The notes: generated by a model from the letters alone, not told the origin. A stretch of DNA of 64,000 nucleotides from Tropicimonas sp033101155 (GCF_033101155.1 NZ_JAWMPX010000001.1:1-64000); one strand, 5' to 3'. Shown: positions 34,817-43,666, counted from the first letter of the stretch. Made by a program: numbers and translations.

Positions 34817-36903
34817 GCGGGAACCACCCCGACCATGGATGGACGGGCATCGAGGCCGATCTCCTCAAAGGACAGAACAGGAGACATTACCCCCTTCGCG
34901 GCCAGCACGTTGTTCAGGAACCGACGTCGGCGGCTGGAGGTGACGAGCGCCGGGTAGACACCGGTCTCCGCTGCGCGGGCAAGTCTCTCCGACACACCGG
35001 CAGCGAGGCGACCGAAATCCTCGGGAGGCAGAGCAACCTCATTCGTCCCGCCCGGACCGTCGATCTGGTAGGTCGTGAATCGTTCCTCCCATTCCGGCGC
35101 CAGTTGCAGGAGCGGGAGGGTCCCGTCTTCGCGCCGCAACTCTGAGATAATCTGGAAGCCGAGGCGCTGACGGACATATTCGCAGATCGCCTCCGGTGTC
35201 GTGAAGCTGCCGCGCGCTTCTGAGATCGCCTCAAGGATCAGTGGCATGTTGCGGATCGAAACCTGCTCATCCAGCAGCAGCCGCAGGACTGCCAGAAGCA
35301 TGTCGATAGGCACCCGATCGGGGACAAGCTCGTCGATCAGCTTACGGTTGGCCTCAGCACGGCGCGAATCTGACAGATTGCTCAATTCGCTGAGCAGCCG
35401 GCGAAGCGCCTTGAGGGTCATGAGGCGGGAGAAGTTGCGCTTGATGACTTCGAGAAGATGCGTCGCAAGGACTTCGGTCGGCGTGACGATGGTGGTGCCA
35501 TCCAGCGCAACCTCTTCGCGTTGCGCCTGAGAAATCCACCGCGCCGGCGCACCGTAGACCGGCTCACTCACGGACTCGCCCTCGGGATAAGGATTGTTGG
35601 GGTCGGAGACGAGCGCCAGAACATTGTCGGGCCGCAGCTTGTCGCGCGCCTGCTCGACGCCCTGGATCCGCAGCACGTAGGTCCCGTGTGGCAGGCCGGC
35701 ATTGTCAGTCAGACGCACCTCGGGCAGGACAACGCCGAACTGCGCAGCGACGTGATTGCGCATATTCGAGATCCGGGCATCGAGCCCGGTCCCCGGATCG
35801 AGCACCATCGACACCAGATCCGGTGCGAATTCGAGGTGAATGTCGTCGAGATCCAGCAGGTCGCCGATCGGTTTCTCGCTCGGGGCAGCATCCGGCGACT
35901 CCTCGGGTTGGTTTTCTTGCGCGTCGGCCTCGCGTTGTCGCTGCAGCCCCCGAAACCCTGCGTAGAAAAGGGCAGCCGAGCCCAGTACGAAGGGCAAGAA
36001 TGGAAAGCCGGGAACGACGGCAAAGACGAGCATCAGGGACCCGACAGTGATCAGTGCAGCGGGGAAACGGCCAAGTTGCTTGAAAATCGCCAGGTCCGTC
36101 GCGCCTCTCTCGCCACCGCGGGCGAGCAGGAGGGCCGAAGCCACGGAAATGATGACCGCCGGGATCTGCGAGACCAGGCCGTCGCCGACGGTCAGGATCG
36201 CATAGGTCTCCAGCGCCTGGGAGAGCGGCATCCCGTGTATTGCGAGCCCCATGATCAGGCCCATCACGAGGTTCAACAGCGTGATCAGCAATCCGGCAAT
36301 CGCATCGCCCTTCACGAATTTCGACGCACCGTCCAATGATCCGAAAAAGGTCGTCTCTGCCTGTTCGAGTTCCCGCCGCGCCTTGGCGGTTGCATGATCG
36401 ATCGCCCCCGCCGACATGTCGCTGTCGATGGCCAATTGCTTGCCCGGCATACCATCGAGCGCAAAACGGGCGCCGACCTCGGCCATCCGGGTCGCACCTT
36501 TTGTGATGACGATGAAATTCACGATCAGGAGGACGCAGAAGACGACCAAACCAAGGAACACGCTGCCGCTCATGACGAACATGGCGAATCCCTCGATCAC
36601 GTCGCCCGCGGCACCGGTGCCGGTATGGCCCTGCCCGATGATGAGCTTTGTCGAGGAGACGTTGAGCGAGAGCCGCAGCATCAACGATGCGAGAAGGATC
36701 GTCGGAAAGGCCGAAAAATCCAGCGGCCGCTCGATGAAGAGCGTCACGGTGAAGATCAAAATCGCGAGTGCGAAGGAAGACGCCAGGCCGAGATCCAGCA
36801 CCCAGGCCGGCATCGGCAGGACCATCATGACGATGACCGCCATCAATGCGACGGAGAGCAGAACAGTCGGGTTGAAGATGCTCCGGAGGTTCAGTTGCTC
36901 CAT
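34813..36903 (-). CDS. flhA: Flagellar biosynthesis protein FlhA
   Basis: 696 residues. Eight membrane helices (about 15-310) with the family FHIPEP-region analogues (RMAEVGARFALDGMPGKQLAIDSD near residue 140), then a large cytoplasmic domain that docks export chaperones (PEVRLTDNAGLPHGTYVLRI, TPTEVLATHLLEVIKRN). It is the major ring of the flagellar export gate. Its start is three bases from the end of the lytic transglycosylase-like gene. Confidence 0.97.
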   Translation of the reverse strand: MEQLNLRSIFNPTVLLSVALMAVIVMMVLPMPAWVLDLGLASSFALAILIFTVTLFIERPLDFSAFPTILLASLMLRLSLNVSSTKLIIGQGHTGTGAAGDVIEGFAMFVMSGSVFLGLVVFCVLLIVNFIVITKGATRMAEVGARFALDGMPGKQLAIDSDMSAGAIDHATAKARRELEQAETTFFGSLDGASKFVKGDAIAGLLITLLNLVMGLIMGLAIHGMPLSQALETYAILTVGDGLVSQIPAVIISVASALLLARGGERGATDLAIFKQLGRFPAALITVGSLMLVFAVVPGFPFLPFVLGSAALFYAGFRGLQRQREADAQENQPEESPDAAPSEKPIGDLLDLDDIHLEFAPDLVSMVLDPGTGLDARISNMRNHVAAQFGVVLPEVRLTDNAGLPHGTYVLRIQGVEQARDKLRPDNVLALVSDPNNPYPEGESVSEPVYGAPARWISQAQREEVALDGTTIVTPTEVLATHLLEVIKRNFSRLMTLKALRRLLSELSNLSDSRRAEANRKLIDELVPDRVPIDMLLAVLRLLLDEQVSIRNMPLILEAISEARGSFTTPEAICEYVRQRLGFQIISELRREDGTLPLLQLAPEWEERFTTYQIDGPGGTNEVALPPEDFGRLAAGVSERLARAAETGVYPALVTSSRRRRFLNNVLAAKGVMSPVLSFEEIGLDARPSMVGVVPA

Positions 36904-36905
36904 GT

Positions 36906-37577
36906 TCAGTCGACTTTCCGCCAGGGAGAGGCCACCGGGACGAGCGACCCCAGGCCGGCGGAAGCCGACCGGGCGGCCATTCGCGGCGCAACGGAGCCTT
37001 CTGCCGGCGCACGGGGTTCCGAGACAGCCAGCTCTGGCGGGGCAACCGGATTGGCGATCCGGAAGAGACGGGACGCTGCCTCCCAGCTTCCTGCACGATC
37101 ATGCAGCTCAAGCAGGAACCGGGCGGCAAAATCGGCATTGCGGGCCGGGTCGATCATCTCATCCGAAGAGGCAAACGCCGCGGCATGCGATAAGTGGCTG
37201 AGCTGGAAGCAACCGACAAAGAAGTCGTCCCGCCCGGACCTACGCAGCTGACCCAGATAGGATTGAGCCGAGTCGCGATCCGAAAACCAGCGCCGTTTTC
37301 CATCCGCTTCAACCGTCCAGGGCCAGGGACGAACGGTCTCTCCTTGAAGTTTTCCGCTCTCGGCGGTTGCAACCGCCTGCATCACGGCTTCGGGAATGCC
37401 ATGCTGCGTCGCCGATCTTGAGGCGGCTTCGAGGCAGATATCGGCTCCCGACGAGGCCAAGACCGCCCCGGAAATGCATAACGCGCTCAGGAAACATGCG
37501 ACATGCGTGAATGTACTGAAAACGCCACTGCACCAACGCCCCATGGTTGGGCACGGACCGGAAATCGTTGCAAACAT
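36906..37577 (-). CDS. Lytic transglycosylase-like (SLT-fold) protein of the flagellar operon
   Basis: 223 residues. A signal peptide (about 1-40) precedes an SLT-type domain: HGIPEAVMQAVATAESGK with the likely catalytic Glu in ATAESG, and FFVGCFQLSH and AARFLLELHDRAGSWEAA as later lysozyme-fold pieces. Such enzymes cut peptidoglycan to let the flagellar rod through; SltF of Rhodobacter sphaeroides is a known example, though homology to it is not proven here. The start at 37577 is preferred because GAAAGG lies upstream; an ATG seven codons earlier has no such site. It leads the operon with flhA, fliR and flhB. Confidence 0.78.
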   Translation of the reverse strand: MFATISGPCPTMGRWCSGVFSTFTHVACFLSALCISGAVLASSGADICLEAASRSATQHGIPEAVMQAVATAESGKLQGETVRPWPWTVEADGKRRWFSDRDSAQSYLGQLRRSGRDDFFVGCFQLSHLSHAAAFASSDEMIDPARNADFAARFLLELHDRAGSWEAASRLFRIANPVAPPELAVSEPRAPAEGSVAPRMAARSASAGLGSLVPVASPWRKVD

Positions 37578-37633
37578 GTGGGCGCCTTTCTGGTTCATCC
37601 CACATCTGGCTAACGCGTCAGGGTTTACGGCTA

Positions 37634-37730
37634 GTTACCATGTTTGAACTCTTTCGAATGGCCCCATCGAAACCGGATCACTTCCACCGCCGAACGCCAG
37701 CAGTTGTTCTGATTACGGCCTTATGGTAAC
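37634..37730. promoter_or_regulatory. Inverted repeat in the divergent region before the flagellar operon
   Basis: GTTACCAT (37634-37641) and ATGGTAAC (37723-37730) are perfect 8-bp inverted copies 81 bases apart, between the flagellar operon start (37577) and the small gene at 37765. They could be paired operator half-sites. Confidence 0.25.
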
Positions 37731-37764
37731 CAGTGATCAAATGCGCCCTTTTGGAGTTTGGCAA

Positions 37765-38070
37765 ATGAAACATTTGATCAAGATTGCGACGGTCAGCCTC
37801 GCTCTGACCGCCGGACAAGCCTTGGCAGACGACGCCTATGACGCAGCTGTTGCGAGTGGCTTCTGTGACGATCGCGGCGGTATCGCCTCCGCACGTTGGG
37901 AAGATGCGACGAAGGAGGTCCTCAAGGTGACCTGCAACAATGCCGGCGTCGCGCTCGACAATGGCACTTTGGCCGCCGGTGGTGTGGCTGCGCTTCTCCT
38001 GCTGGGGGCGCTTGCCGGCGACGACGATGGCGGCTCCGGCTCGACCTCCGGTACGACCGGAACCAACTGA
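37765..38070 (+). CDS. Small exported protein with Gly/Asp/Thr-rich tail
   Basis: 101 residues. MKHLIKIATVSLALTAGQALA is a signal peptide. The mature part has two cysteines (FCDDRGG, VTCNNAGV), which may form a disulfide, then a hydrophobic stretch (GGVAALLLLGALAG) and a flexible tail DDDGGSGSTSGTTGTN. That end resembles in style small exported proteins of exopolysaccharide operons (YjbE/GfcA type), but I do not claim homology. GGAG precedes the ATG at 37765 and the terminator follows about 40 bases after the stop, so it is transcribed alone. Confidence 0.7.
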   Translation: MKHLIKIATVSLALTAGQALADDAYDAAVASGFCDDRGGIASARWEDATKEVLKVTCNNAGVALDNGTLAAGGVAALLLLGALAGDDDGGSGSTSGTTGTN

Positions 38071-38109
38071 TCCGTTTCCCGAAGGGGTCTCGAGCCAAAA
38101 ATCCATGGA

Positions 38110-38149
38110 AAGGTCCGGATCTGTCCGGGCCTTTTTCGTTTTTTATGTC
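38110..38149 (+). terminator. Intrinsic terminator after the small exported protein gene
   Basis: A stem of about 8 bp (GGTCCGGA/TCCGGGCC with one G-T pair) and a 4-nt loop, then TTTTTCGTTTTTT on the plus strand. Confidence 0.75.
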
Positions 38150-38191
38150 GGCTCTTCACATGAGCTTTCGCGAGTACAGACGGCGACCGTC

Positions 38192-38896
38192 TCACAGCAT
38201 CCGGATGACATCCTTGTTGATCGCCAACACATAGCCCTTGCGGGCAATGTTGCGAACAAGAAGCTCGCTGACCATCTGGTTGCCGAGTGAATCGCGCAGG
38301 CGCTTGATCCGGGTCGCGCCAGCTGCCTCCTCGCAATCCTCGGGACGCCGCCCCTGGATCACCGATTCAAGCTGTGCACCGGTCAGAACTTCCTCGTCCA
38401 TCCGCGCTTCCGCCAGCACGGCAAGGGTCTCTATGGCCGCCTCTGTCAGCTTGAACTCCATGTTGTTGAGCAAGACCAGCCGCTCCTGACGGCTGATGAT
38501 CAGGTCCGTGACCTGAATCCCCTGCCGTTCGATCTCGCTCATGCGCCGGTTCATGACAACCACAGTCACGAGAAGCCCAAGCGCCGCGACCAGGAGCGCG
38601 GCGGCGAAGATCAGCAGGACGAAGATGATCTGTCGATAGCTCTGCAGCACATCGGAAAAGGAGGTCCCGCTCTCCGCGAGAATCTCCAGCAGCCGGATCT
38701 CGGCGCCCGATGTCAGGTTGTCGTTCTCCACGAAGATCTGCTCGACCCGGGCGTTGAAGGCATCCGCATCGGGCAGGTTGGCGAAGAGAAGGACCGCAGC
38801 GAGCGCGAGGATGCCGACAATTGCCGACACTCCAACGATGAGCACGCGACCGCCAGCCCGGCGGGCGTCAATAACGGAGATGGTATTGTCCGGCAC
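38192..38896 (-). CDS. Membrane-anchored winged-helix protein (reversed ToxR-like)
   Basis: 234 residues. Membrane helix 1 at about 17-39 and helix 2 at about 85-112, with a periplasmic loop of about 45 residues between, then a C-terminal OmpR/PhoB-type winged helix (about 140-225; LTEAAIETLAVLAEA, a TRIKRLRDSLG helix, and the ARKGYVLAI wing end). ToxR-type proteins have the DNA-binding domain at the N-terminus and one helix; here the order is opposite. It may sense a periplasmic or membrane signal and act on DNA. The GTG start at 38896 follows AAGGAAA; an ATG 16 codons upstream is less likely. Overlaps the upstream gene by 29 bases. Confidence 0.75.
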   Translation of the reverse strand: MPDNTISVIDARRAGGRVLIVGVSAIVGILALAAVLLFANLPDADAFNARVEQIFVENDNLTSGAEIRLLEILAESGTSFSDVLQSYRQIIFVLLIFAAALLVAALGLLVTVVVMNRRMSEIERQGIQVTDLIISRQERLVLLNNMEFKLTEAAIETLAVLAEARMDEEVLTGAQLESVIQGRRPEDCEEAAGATRIKRLRDSLGNQMVSELLVRNIARKGYVLAINKDVIRML

Positions 38897-39161
38897 TATC
38901 TTTCCTTTGGGCCAGGCCAGACTCGTCGAAGACGCCCAGCACATTCAGAAGGGTCCATCCGTCGCGCGCGATCCGGTCACGAATCTGCGCCTCGGCGACG
39001 GTGGTGTTGCAGGTGGCGCCGTCGATGCGCGCCGTGCCGTAGTGTAGGCGGAGAGGGTCGTCCCGCTTAGCCTTGTAATCGGCATAGCAGGCGGCGCTTG
39101 CAGGCGCGGCGAGAAGGGCGCTAAGGACCAGAACGGCCGGGAAGAAGGATCTTTTTCGCAT
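38868..39161 (-). CDS. Small periplasmic protein of unknown function, coupled to the winged-helix gene
   Basis: 97 residues. MRKRSFFPAVLVLSALLAAPASA is a signal peptide, and the mature protein begins near ACYADYKAK. Two cysteines (residues about 25 and 51) could pair. No family is recognised; the pattern LHYGTARIDGATCNTTVAEAQIRDRI looks like a small alpha/beta domain. It ends 29 bases inside the next gene, so the two are translated together; a ligand partner of the membrane winged-helix protein is possible but unproven. Confidence 0.65.
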   Translation of the reverse strand: MRKRSFFPAVLVLSALLAAPASAACYADYKAKRDDPLRLHYGTARIDGATCNTTVAEAQIRDRIARDGWTLLNVLGVFDESGLAQRKDSAGQYHLRY

Positions 39162-39338
39162 ATCCGCAACCTGCGCGGAAACGCGGCTATATTCAATAAC
39201 AGCAGGGGCCTGGAGGATGGATATCGGATAACAGGCCGGCGATATTGCCTGATTTCGGCGCTAGGGGCGATTGCTGGGATGTCCAGGCCGTGGCGGTGAG
39301 CGCCCCGGCCCCACATTGACCTCCACGGGAGCCTCCTG

Positions 39339-39866
39339 ATGTTCAAGACCCTGACCGCCGCGACCCTGTCCATTGCCCTCGCGACCACGAGCCTCGCCCC
39401 AAGCCCGGCCATGGCGCAGAATCGCGAAAATGTCGCTCCGATTCTCTTCGGCCTCAGTGTCCTTGCGATTGCCGCAGCCGCGATGCATGACAACAACGAC
39501 AAGAAGAAGGCCAGGAAGAAGCACCGTCCCGCACCGCCGGTCGCGCGGGCCAAACCGGCACCGGCCGTGCAAGCCCCGGTTCAGCCGCCCAAACCAAAGG
39601 TCGCCAAGGTGAAACGGCCGCGCGAGGCCGTCGTCGTCAAGCCCGCGAAGAAGCGCCGGGTGCTGCCGCGGGCCTGCGAGCGCAATTTCAATGTGGCAAA
39701 CGGGGGGCGAACCTTCCTGATGAAGCGTTGCCTGATAAATGAGGGCGTCCGGGTCTCGAAACTCCCCGACCGGTGCGAGCGCGCCATCGAAGTCCGCGGT
39801 GGGCGCAAGACCCTGACCGGGTGGAAACGCAACTGCCTGAAGCGCGAAGGCTTCCGCATCCAGTGA
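39339..39866 (+). CDS. Basic exported protein with two Cys-containing repeats
   Basis: 175 residues. A signal peptide (cleavage probably after AMAQ, about residue 27), a membrane-like stretch ILFGLSVLAIAAAA, a long Lys/Arg/Pro/Ala-rich linker (about 55-110), then two copies of a short motif: CERNFNVANGGRTFLMKRCL and CERAIEVRGGRKTLTGWKRNC, each CER...V..GGR.T...K..C followed by EG(V/F)R. The two Cys in each copy may form disulfides. No named family is recognised. GGAGCC lies upstream of the ATG. It is the last gene of an exported-protein island. Confidence 0.7.
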   Translation: MFKTLTAATLSIALATTSLAPSPAMAQNRENVAPILFGLSVLAIAAAAMHDNNDKKKARKKHRPAPPVARAKPAPAVQAPVQPPKPKVAKVKRPREAVVVKPAKKRRVLPRACERNFNVANGGRTFLMKRCLINEGVRVSKLPDRCERAIEVRGGRKTLTGWKRNCLKREGFRIQ

Positions 39867-39910
39867 GTTTGAGGCGACCGGCTTCCTTCAGGACGCCGGT
39901 CAGCAGTTGC

Positions 39911-39963
39911 GTGGAGAGCTCTGCCTCCACGCAGGGGCGGCAGGGAGCGAGTCCCCTGCCGCC
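39911..39963 (+). other. Two tandem hairpins after the basic exported protein
   Basis: GTGGAG/CTCCAC (39911-39916 with 39925-39930) and a perfect 11-bp GGGCGGCAGGG/CCCTGCCGCCC (about 39934-39963, loop of about 8) follow the gene after 45 bases. No T-run follows, so they would act as transcript-stabilising structures or a Rho-assisted end. Confidence 0.4.
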
Positions 39964-40162
39964 CTGACCTGTCATTCCAAGTATATGTCAGATCTCGAGT
40001 TCTATCAGTCGATCAAACCTTTCGAATGAGAGCCCCACCTCGCGAACACCCGTCCGCCCTGCCATGCGCCTACGCCTTGGCAAACAGTGGCGCCCCGGGC
40101 CTCTCTGCCCTAGACATGCTCTTGCCGCCGTGGCGGCACAAATCAGGGAATGCAGGCCGAAG
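39964..40162. other. Intergenic region before the flavoprotein gene
   Basis: About 200 bases with no convincing gene. No promoter of note is seen. Confidence 0.3.
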
Positions 40163-41356
40163 ATGACGGAACAGGTTGAAGCGCTGGTGATCGGGGCGGG
40201 CCCGGCTGGTCTCATGGCTGCGGAGATGCTCTCGGCCGATGGCCGGCAGGTGGTCCTGACCGAAGCCAAACCCTCGCCGGGACGCAAACTGCTCATGGCC
40301 GGCAAATCCGGCCTGAACCTGACCAAGGCAGAGCGGGAGGACGCCTTCCGCGCGGCCTATGCCGAAGCGGAGGGCTGGCTTGCCCCCATGCTTGACGCGT
40401 TCGGGCCGGAAGAGGTTCAGGACTGGGCGCGCGGGCTTGGGCAGGAGGTGTTTACCGGGTCTGCCGGCAGGGTCTTTCCGGTTGCCATGAAAGCGTCGCC
40501 GCTCCTGCGCGCCTGGTTGGCACGCCTGCGTGACAATGGCGTCGAGATGCGGGCCAAGTGGCGGTTCTCTGGCTGGGACGGGGCAGGTTGTCGCTTCGAA
40601 ACGCCGGACGGCACGCGACAGATAGCGGCCAGGGCACAGGTCCTGGCGCTTGGCGGGGCAAGTTGGGCGCGGTTGGGATCGGACGGGCTCTGGCGCGAGG
40701 CATTGGAGGACGATGGTATCGGACTCGACCCGTTTGCGCCGGCAAATGTCGGGCTGCGTGTTGGATGGTCGTCGCATATGGAACGGCATTTCGGACAGCC
40801 GGTGAAAGGCGCTGCGCTGCTTGAGGGCGGACGGCGGCATCGCGGAGAATTCGTGATCTCCAGCCGCGGGCTCGAAGGCAGCGGGATCTACGCGATCAGC
40901 CGCCCCGCGCGCGAGGGCCAGGAGATCCGGATCGACCTGATGCCGGAATGGCCGGTGCAGCGGCTCCGGGACCGGTTGAAACAGCCGCGCGGCAAGCAAT
41001 CGACGACGAATTTCCTGCGCAAGGCACTGCGCCTCGACGCGGTGAAGCTCGCTTTGCTGCGAGAATTCGGTGGCAGCATCGCGCTGGATGACAGCCTCCC
41101 GGACCGGATCAAGTCACTCCCCCTGCGCCATGACGGGACGCGTCCGCTGGACGAGGCGATCTCCGTGGCCGGCGGCGTGCGGCGCGATGCGCTGGATGCG
41201 AATCTGATGTTGCATGCCCGCCCGGGCGTCTTCTGCGCGGGCGAAATGCTGTCCTGGGAAGCGCCGACGGGCGGCTACTTGCTGACCGCCTGCCTTGCCA
41301 GTGGCCGGTGGGCCGGTCTTGGCGCACGGCACTGGCTGGACAACCTGCCCAGCTGA
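40163..41356 (+). CDS. FAD-dependent oxidoreductase, HI0933-like (BaiN family)
   Basis: 397 residues. The N-terminal dinucleotide-binding motif VIGAGPAGLMAAEMLS, then the family signature SPGRKLLMAGKSGLNLT near residue 45 and a late CAGEMLSWEAPTGGYLLT near 365 are all typical of the HI0933/YhiN flavoproteins. The reaction is not known; they are often described as NAD(P)/FAD-dependent oxidoreductases. Start at 40163 (MTEQVEAL) matches the family; the frame upstream is not family-like. The gene is alone. Confidence 0.88.
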   Translation: MTEQVEALVIGAGPAGLMAAEMLSADGRQVVLTEAKPSPGRKLLMAGKSGLNLTKAEREDAFRAAYAEAEGWLAPMLDAFGPEEVQDWARGLGQEVFTGSAGRVFPVAMKASPLLRAWLARLRDNGVEMRAKWRFSGWDGAGCRFETPDGTRQIAARAQVLALGGASWARLGSDGLWREALEDDGIGLDPFAPANVGLRVGWSSHMERHFGQPVKGAALLEGGRRHRGEFVISSRGLEGSGIYAISRPAREGQEIRIDLMPEWPVQRLRDRLKQPRGKQSTTNFLRKALRLDAVKLALLREFGGSIALDDSLPDRIKSLPLRHDGTRPLDEAISVAGGVRRDALDANLMLHARPGVFCAGEMLSWEAPTGGYLLTACLASGRWAGLGARHWLDNLPS

Positions 41357-41363
41357 GAAACGC

Positions 41364-42113
41364 TCACCCCTCGTCGCGCACCTGCTCGACGACCTGCTGC
41401 ATGCCGTCATAGGGGAGATAGCCACGCAGAAGCTGGTCGCCGACGACGAAGGTCGGGGTGCCGGAAATCTGCATTCGCTGCGCAAGGGCATGGTTTCCGG
41501 CCAGAATGGCATCGACTTCGGGCGCGTTCATCTTCGCGAGGATCGCGTCGCCGTCGAGCCCCAGATCGGAGGCCAGCGCCTTCACGCTGATATCGTTGAC
41601 CTCCCCCCGGAAGGCGATCAGCGAATCGTGGACCTGCTTGTAGGCCTCGTCGCCAAGCGCCAGCTTCGCGGCCAGCGCCATGCGCGAAGAGGCGACGGAT
41701 TGCTCGCCGAGAATCGGGAATTCCTTGAGGATCAGACGGATATTGCCGTCATCCGAAACCAGCTGGTTCACTTCGGGATAGGCCTTGCGGCAATAGGAGC
41801 AGCGGTAATCGACGAATTCGACGATTGTCACATCGCCCTCCGGGTTGCCGCCAACCCAGCTCACGCCGTCCTCGAAGAGATCGTCCGCATTGGTCTTGAC
41901 CAGCGCGACATCGTCGGCGGTTTGCTGCGCCTGCTGGCGTTCCTCGAGCACCGCGACGGCTTCCATGATCAGTTCCGGGTTCTCCATCAGGTAGGCCCGG
42001 ACTTCGGCGCGAAAAGCGGCACGCTCGGCCGCGCTCATGCTGGTCAGGTCGAGGGCCCCGGCAGGCAGGGCAAGTCCGGCCGCCAGCAACGCGGCGGGGA
42101 AGAGGGCTTTCAT
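41364..42113 (-). CDS. DsbA/ScsC-like periplasmic thiol-disulfide protein
   Basis: 249 residues. Signal peptide (about 1-20), then an N-terminal helical region LTSMSAAERAAFRAEVRAYLMENPELIMEA like the ScsC oligomerisation stalk, then a thioredoxin-fold DsbA domain with VEFVDYRCSYCRKAYPE (active site CSYC near residue 110) and a cis-proline in ISGTPTFVVG near 222. It handles disulfides of exported proteins. Whether it oxidises or isomerises is not clear; the stalk suggests isomerase. Confidence 0.88.
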   Translation of the reverse strand: MKALFPAALLAAGLALPAGALDLTSMSAAERAAFRAEVRAYLMENPELIMEAVAVLEERQQAQQTADDVALVKTNADDLFEDGVSWVGGNPEGDVTIVEFVDYRCSYCRKAYPEVNQLVSDDGNIRLILKEFPILGEQSVASSRMALAAKLALGDEAYKQVHDSLIAFRGEVNDISVKALASDLGLDGDAILAKMNAPEVDAILAGNHALAQRMQISGTPTFVVGDQLLRGYLPYDGMQQVVEQVRDEG

Positions 42114-42453
42114 TTCCGCTTATTCCTTTTCTCTTGGGTCTCGGGCGCGCGCAGGATGTATTCAACACGACGCCACCCGGTGGATCCGCGGGGCAGACGC
42201 CCCACGGCGCGTTTGGCATGGATGGCGTCTTCCTTCAACAGGCCGGAGACTGCATTCCGTTCAGCTATGGCCCGCGGGGATTTGCCTGTCTGCTCGCTAC
42301 AGGCCAGAGCAATGCCGGGAGTGAGGCTGTCGCGGGAGAGGCCGCGCAGCGCAAAGACATGGCGTGTCCTGCCTCCTTGCTGCATTGCCGCCATTGACTG
42401 CCCCTGTCGCGATTGAGATATCCCTGTCTGTCGGCCAGAGTAAGGAGAAAGCC

Positions 42454-43593
42454 ATGCGCGCATCAAGACGAAGCGAGGTCGATCCCTTCATCGTGATGGA
42501 CGTGATGGAGGCAGCGCGACAGGCTGAGGCCGCCGGACGCAGCATCATCCACATGGAAGTCGGCCAACCGAGCACCCCCGCCCCGGCCGGTGCGCGCGCC
42601 GCGCTCTCCCGCGCGCTGGAAGCGGATCCGCTTGGCTACACGGTTGCCCTCGGCCTGCCCGCGCTGCGACAGCGCATCGCCCGACTCTATCGCGACTGGT
42701 ACGGGATCGAGCTGAACCCGGACCGCGTGATCGTCACGCCGGGTTCTTCCGGTGCCTTCCTGCTGGCGTTCACCGCGCTGTTCGAGGCCGGCGAGAAGGT
42801 CGGGCTCGGGGAGCCGGGCTATCCGTCCTATCGCCAGATCCTCAAGGCGTTGAGCCTGGAACCGGTCGGCCTGCCCACACGGTCCGAGAATCGGTTGCAA
42901 CCCGTTCCGGAGGATGTCCCATCCGATCTCGCGGGCCTGATCGTCGCTTCGCCGGCCAACCCCTCCGGGACCATGTTGAGCCGCGACTCGCTCGCCGCGT
43001 TGATCGAGAGGTCCTCCGAGATCGGCGCGGCCTTCGTTTCCGACGAGATCTATCACGGCATCCAATATGAGGGCCGGGCGATCTCGGCGCTGGAGATCAG
43101 CGACGATGTCTGTGTCATCAATTCCTTCTCGAAATATTTCTCCATGACCGGCTGGCGGGTCGGCTGGATGGTCGTGCCGGAGGCCGAGGTGCGCCGCTAT
43201 GAGCGGCTGGCGCAGAACATGTTCATCTGCCCGCCCCATGTCAGCCAGGTCGCCGCCCTTGCCGCGCTGGACTGCGACGGGGAGCTTCAGGCCAATCTCG
43301 CGGTCTACACGGAGAATCGCCGGCTGATGCTGGAGGGGTTGCCGAAGGCCGGGTTCGACCGGATCGCGCCGCCCGACGGCGCCTTCTATGTCTATGCCGA
43401 CGTCTCGGAGCTGACCTCCGACAGCCTCGCCTTCTCGCGTGAGATCCTCGCCGAAGCCGGCATCGCCGTCACCCCCGGGCTGGATTTCGACCCGGCTCGG
43501 GGTGCCGGGACGCTGCGTTTTTCCTATGCGCGCGCGACAGCGGATATCGCCGAGGGGCTGACGCGGCTGCGCGACTTCATGGGCCGCAGGTAA
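42454..43593 (+). CDS. Class I/II pyridoxal-phosphate aminotransferase
   Basis: 379 residues. The PLP lysine lies in INSFSKYFSMTGWRVGW near residue 233, the substrate Arg near the end in TLRFSYARA, and the PLP-ring Tyr/Asp/Asn in VIVTPGSSGAFLLAF, SPANPSGTML and VSDEIYHGI. It is of the aspartate-like aminotransferase type with broad substrate range. Start at 42454 follows TAAGGAGAAAG; no neighbour gives its substrate. Confidence 0.9.
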   Translation: MRASRRSEVDPFIVMDVMEAARQAEAAGRSIIHMEVGQPSTPAPAGARAALSRALEADPLGYTVALGLPALRQRIARLYRDWYGIELNPDRVIVTPGSSGAFLLAFTALFEAGEKVGLGEPGYPSYRQILKALSLEPVGLPTRSENRLQPVPEDVPSDLAGLIVASPANPSGTMLSRDSLAALIERSSEIGAAFVSDEIYHGIQYEGRAISALEISDDVCVINSFSKYFSMTGWRVGWMVVPEAEVRRYERLAQNMFICPPHVSQVAALAALDCDGELQANLAVYTENRRLMLEGLPKAGFDRIAPPDGAFYVYADVSELTSDSLAFSREILAEAGIAVTPGLDFDPARGAGTLRFSYARATADIAEGLTRLRDFMGRR

Positions 43594-43666
43594 CGCTTCG
43601 CAGTTTGCCATATCGGGCCGGGACGACTATGGTCGCGGCCAACAGGGGCAAATCCCGGGCAGTCAC

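Noticed and set aside
42110..42466. A 118-codon minus frame ending at the start of the DsbA-like gene
   Set aside because: The overlap looks like coupling, but the product is arginine-rich, without any family, and runs over the start site of the aminotransferase; probably by chance.
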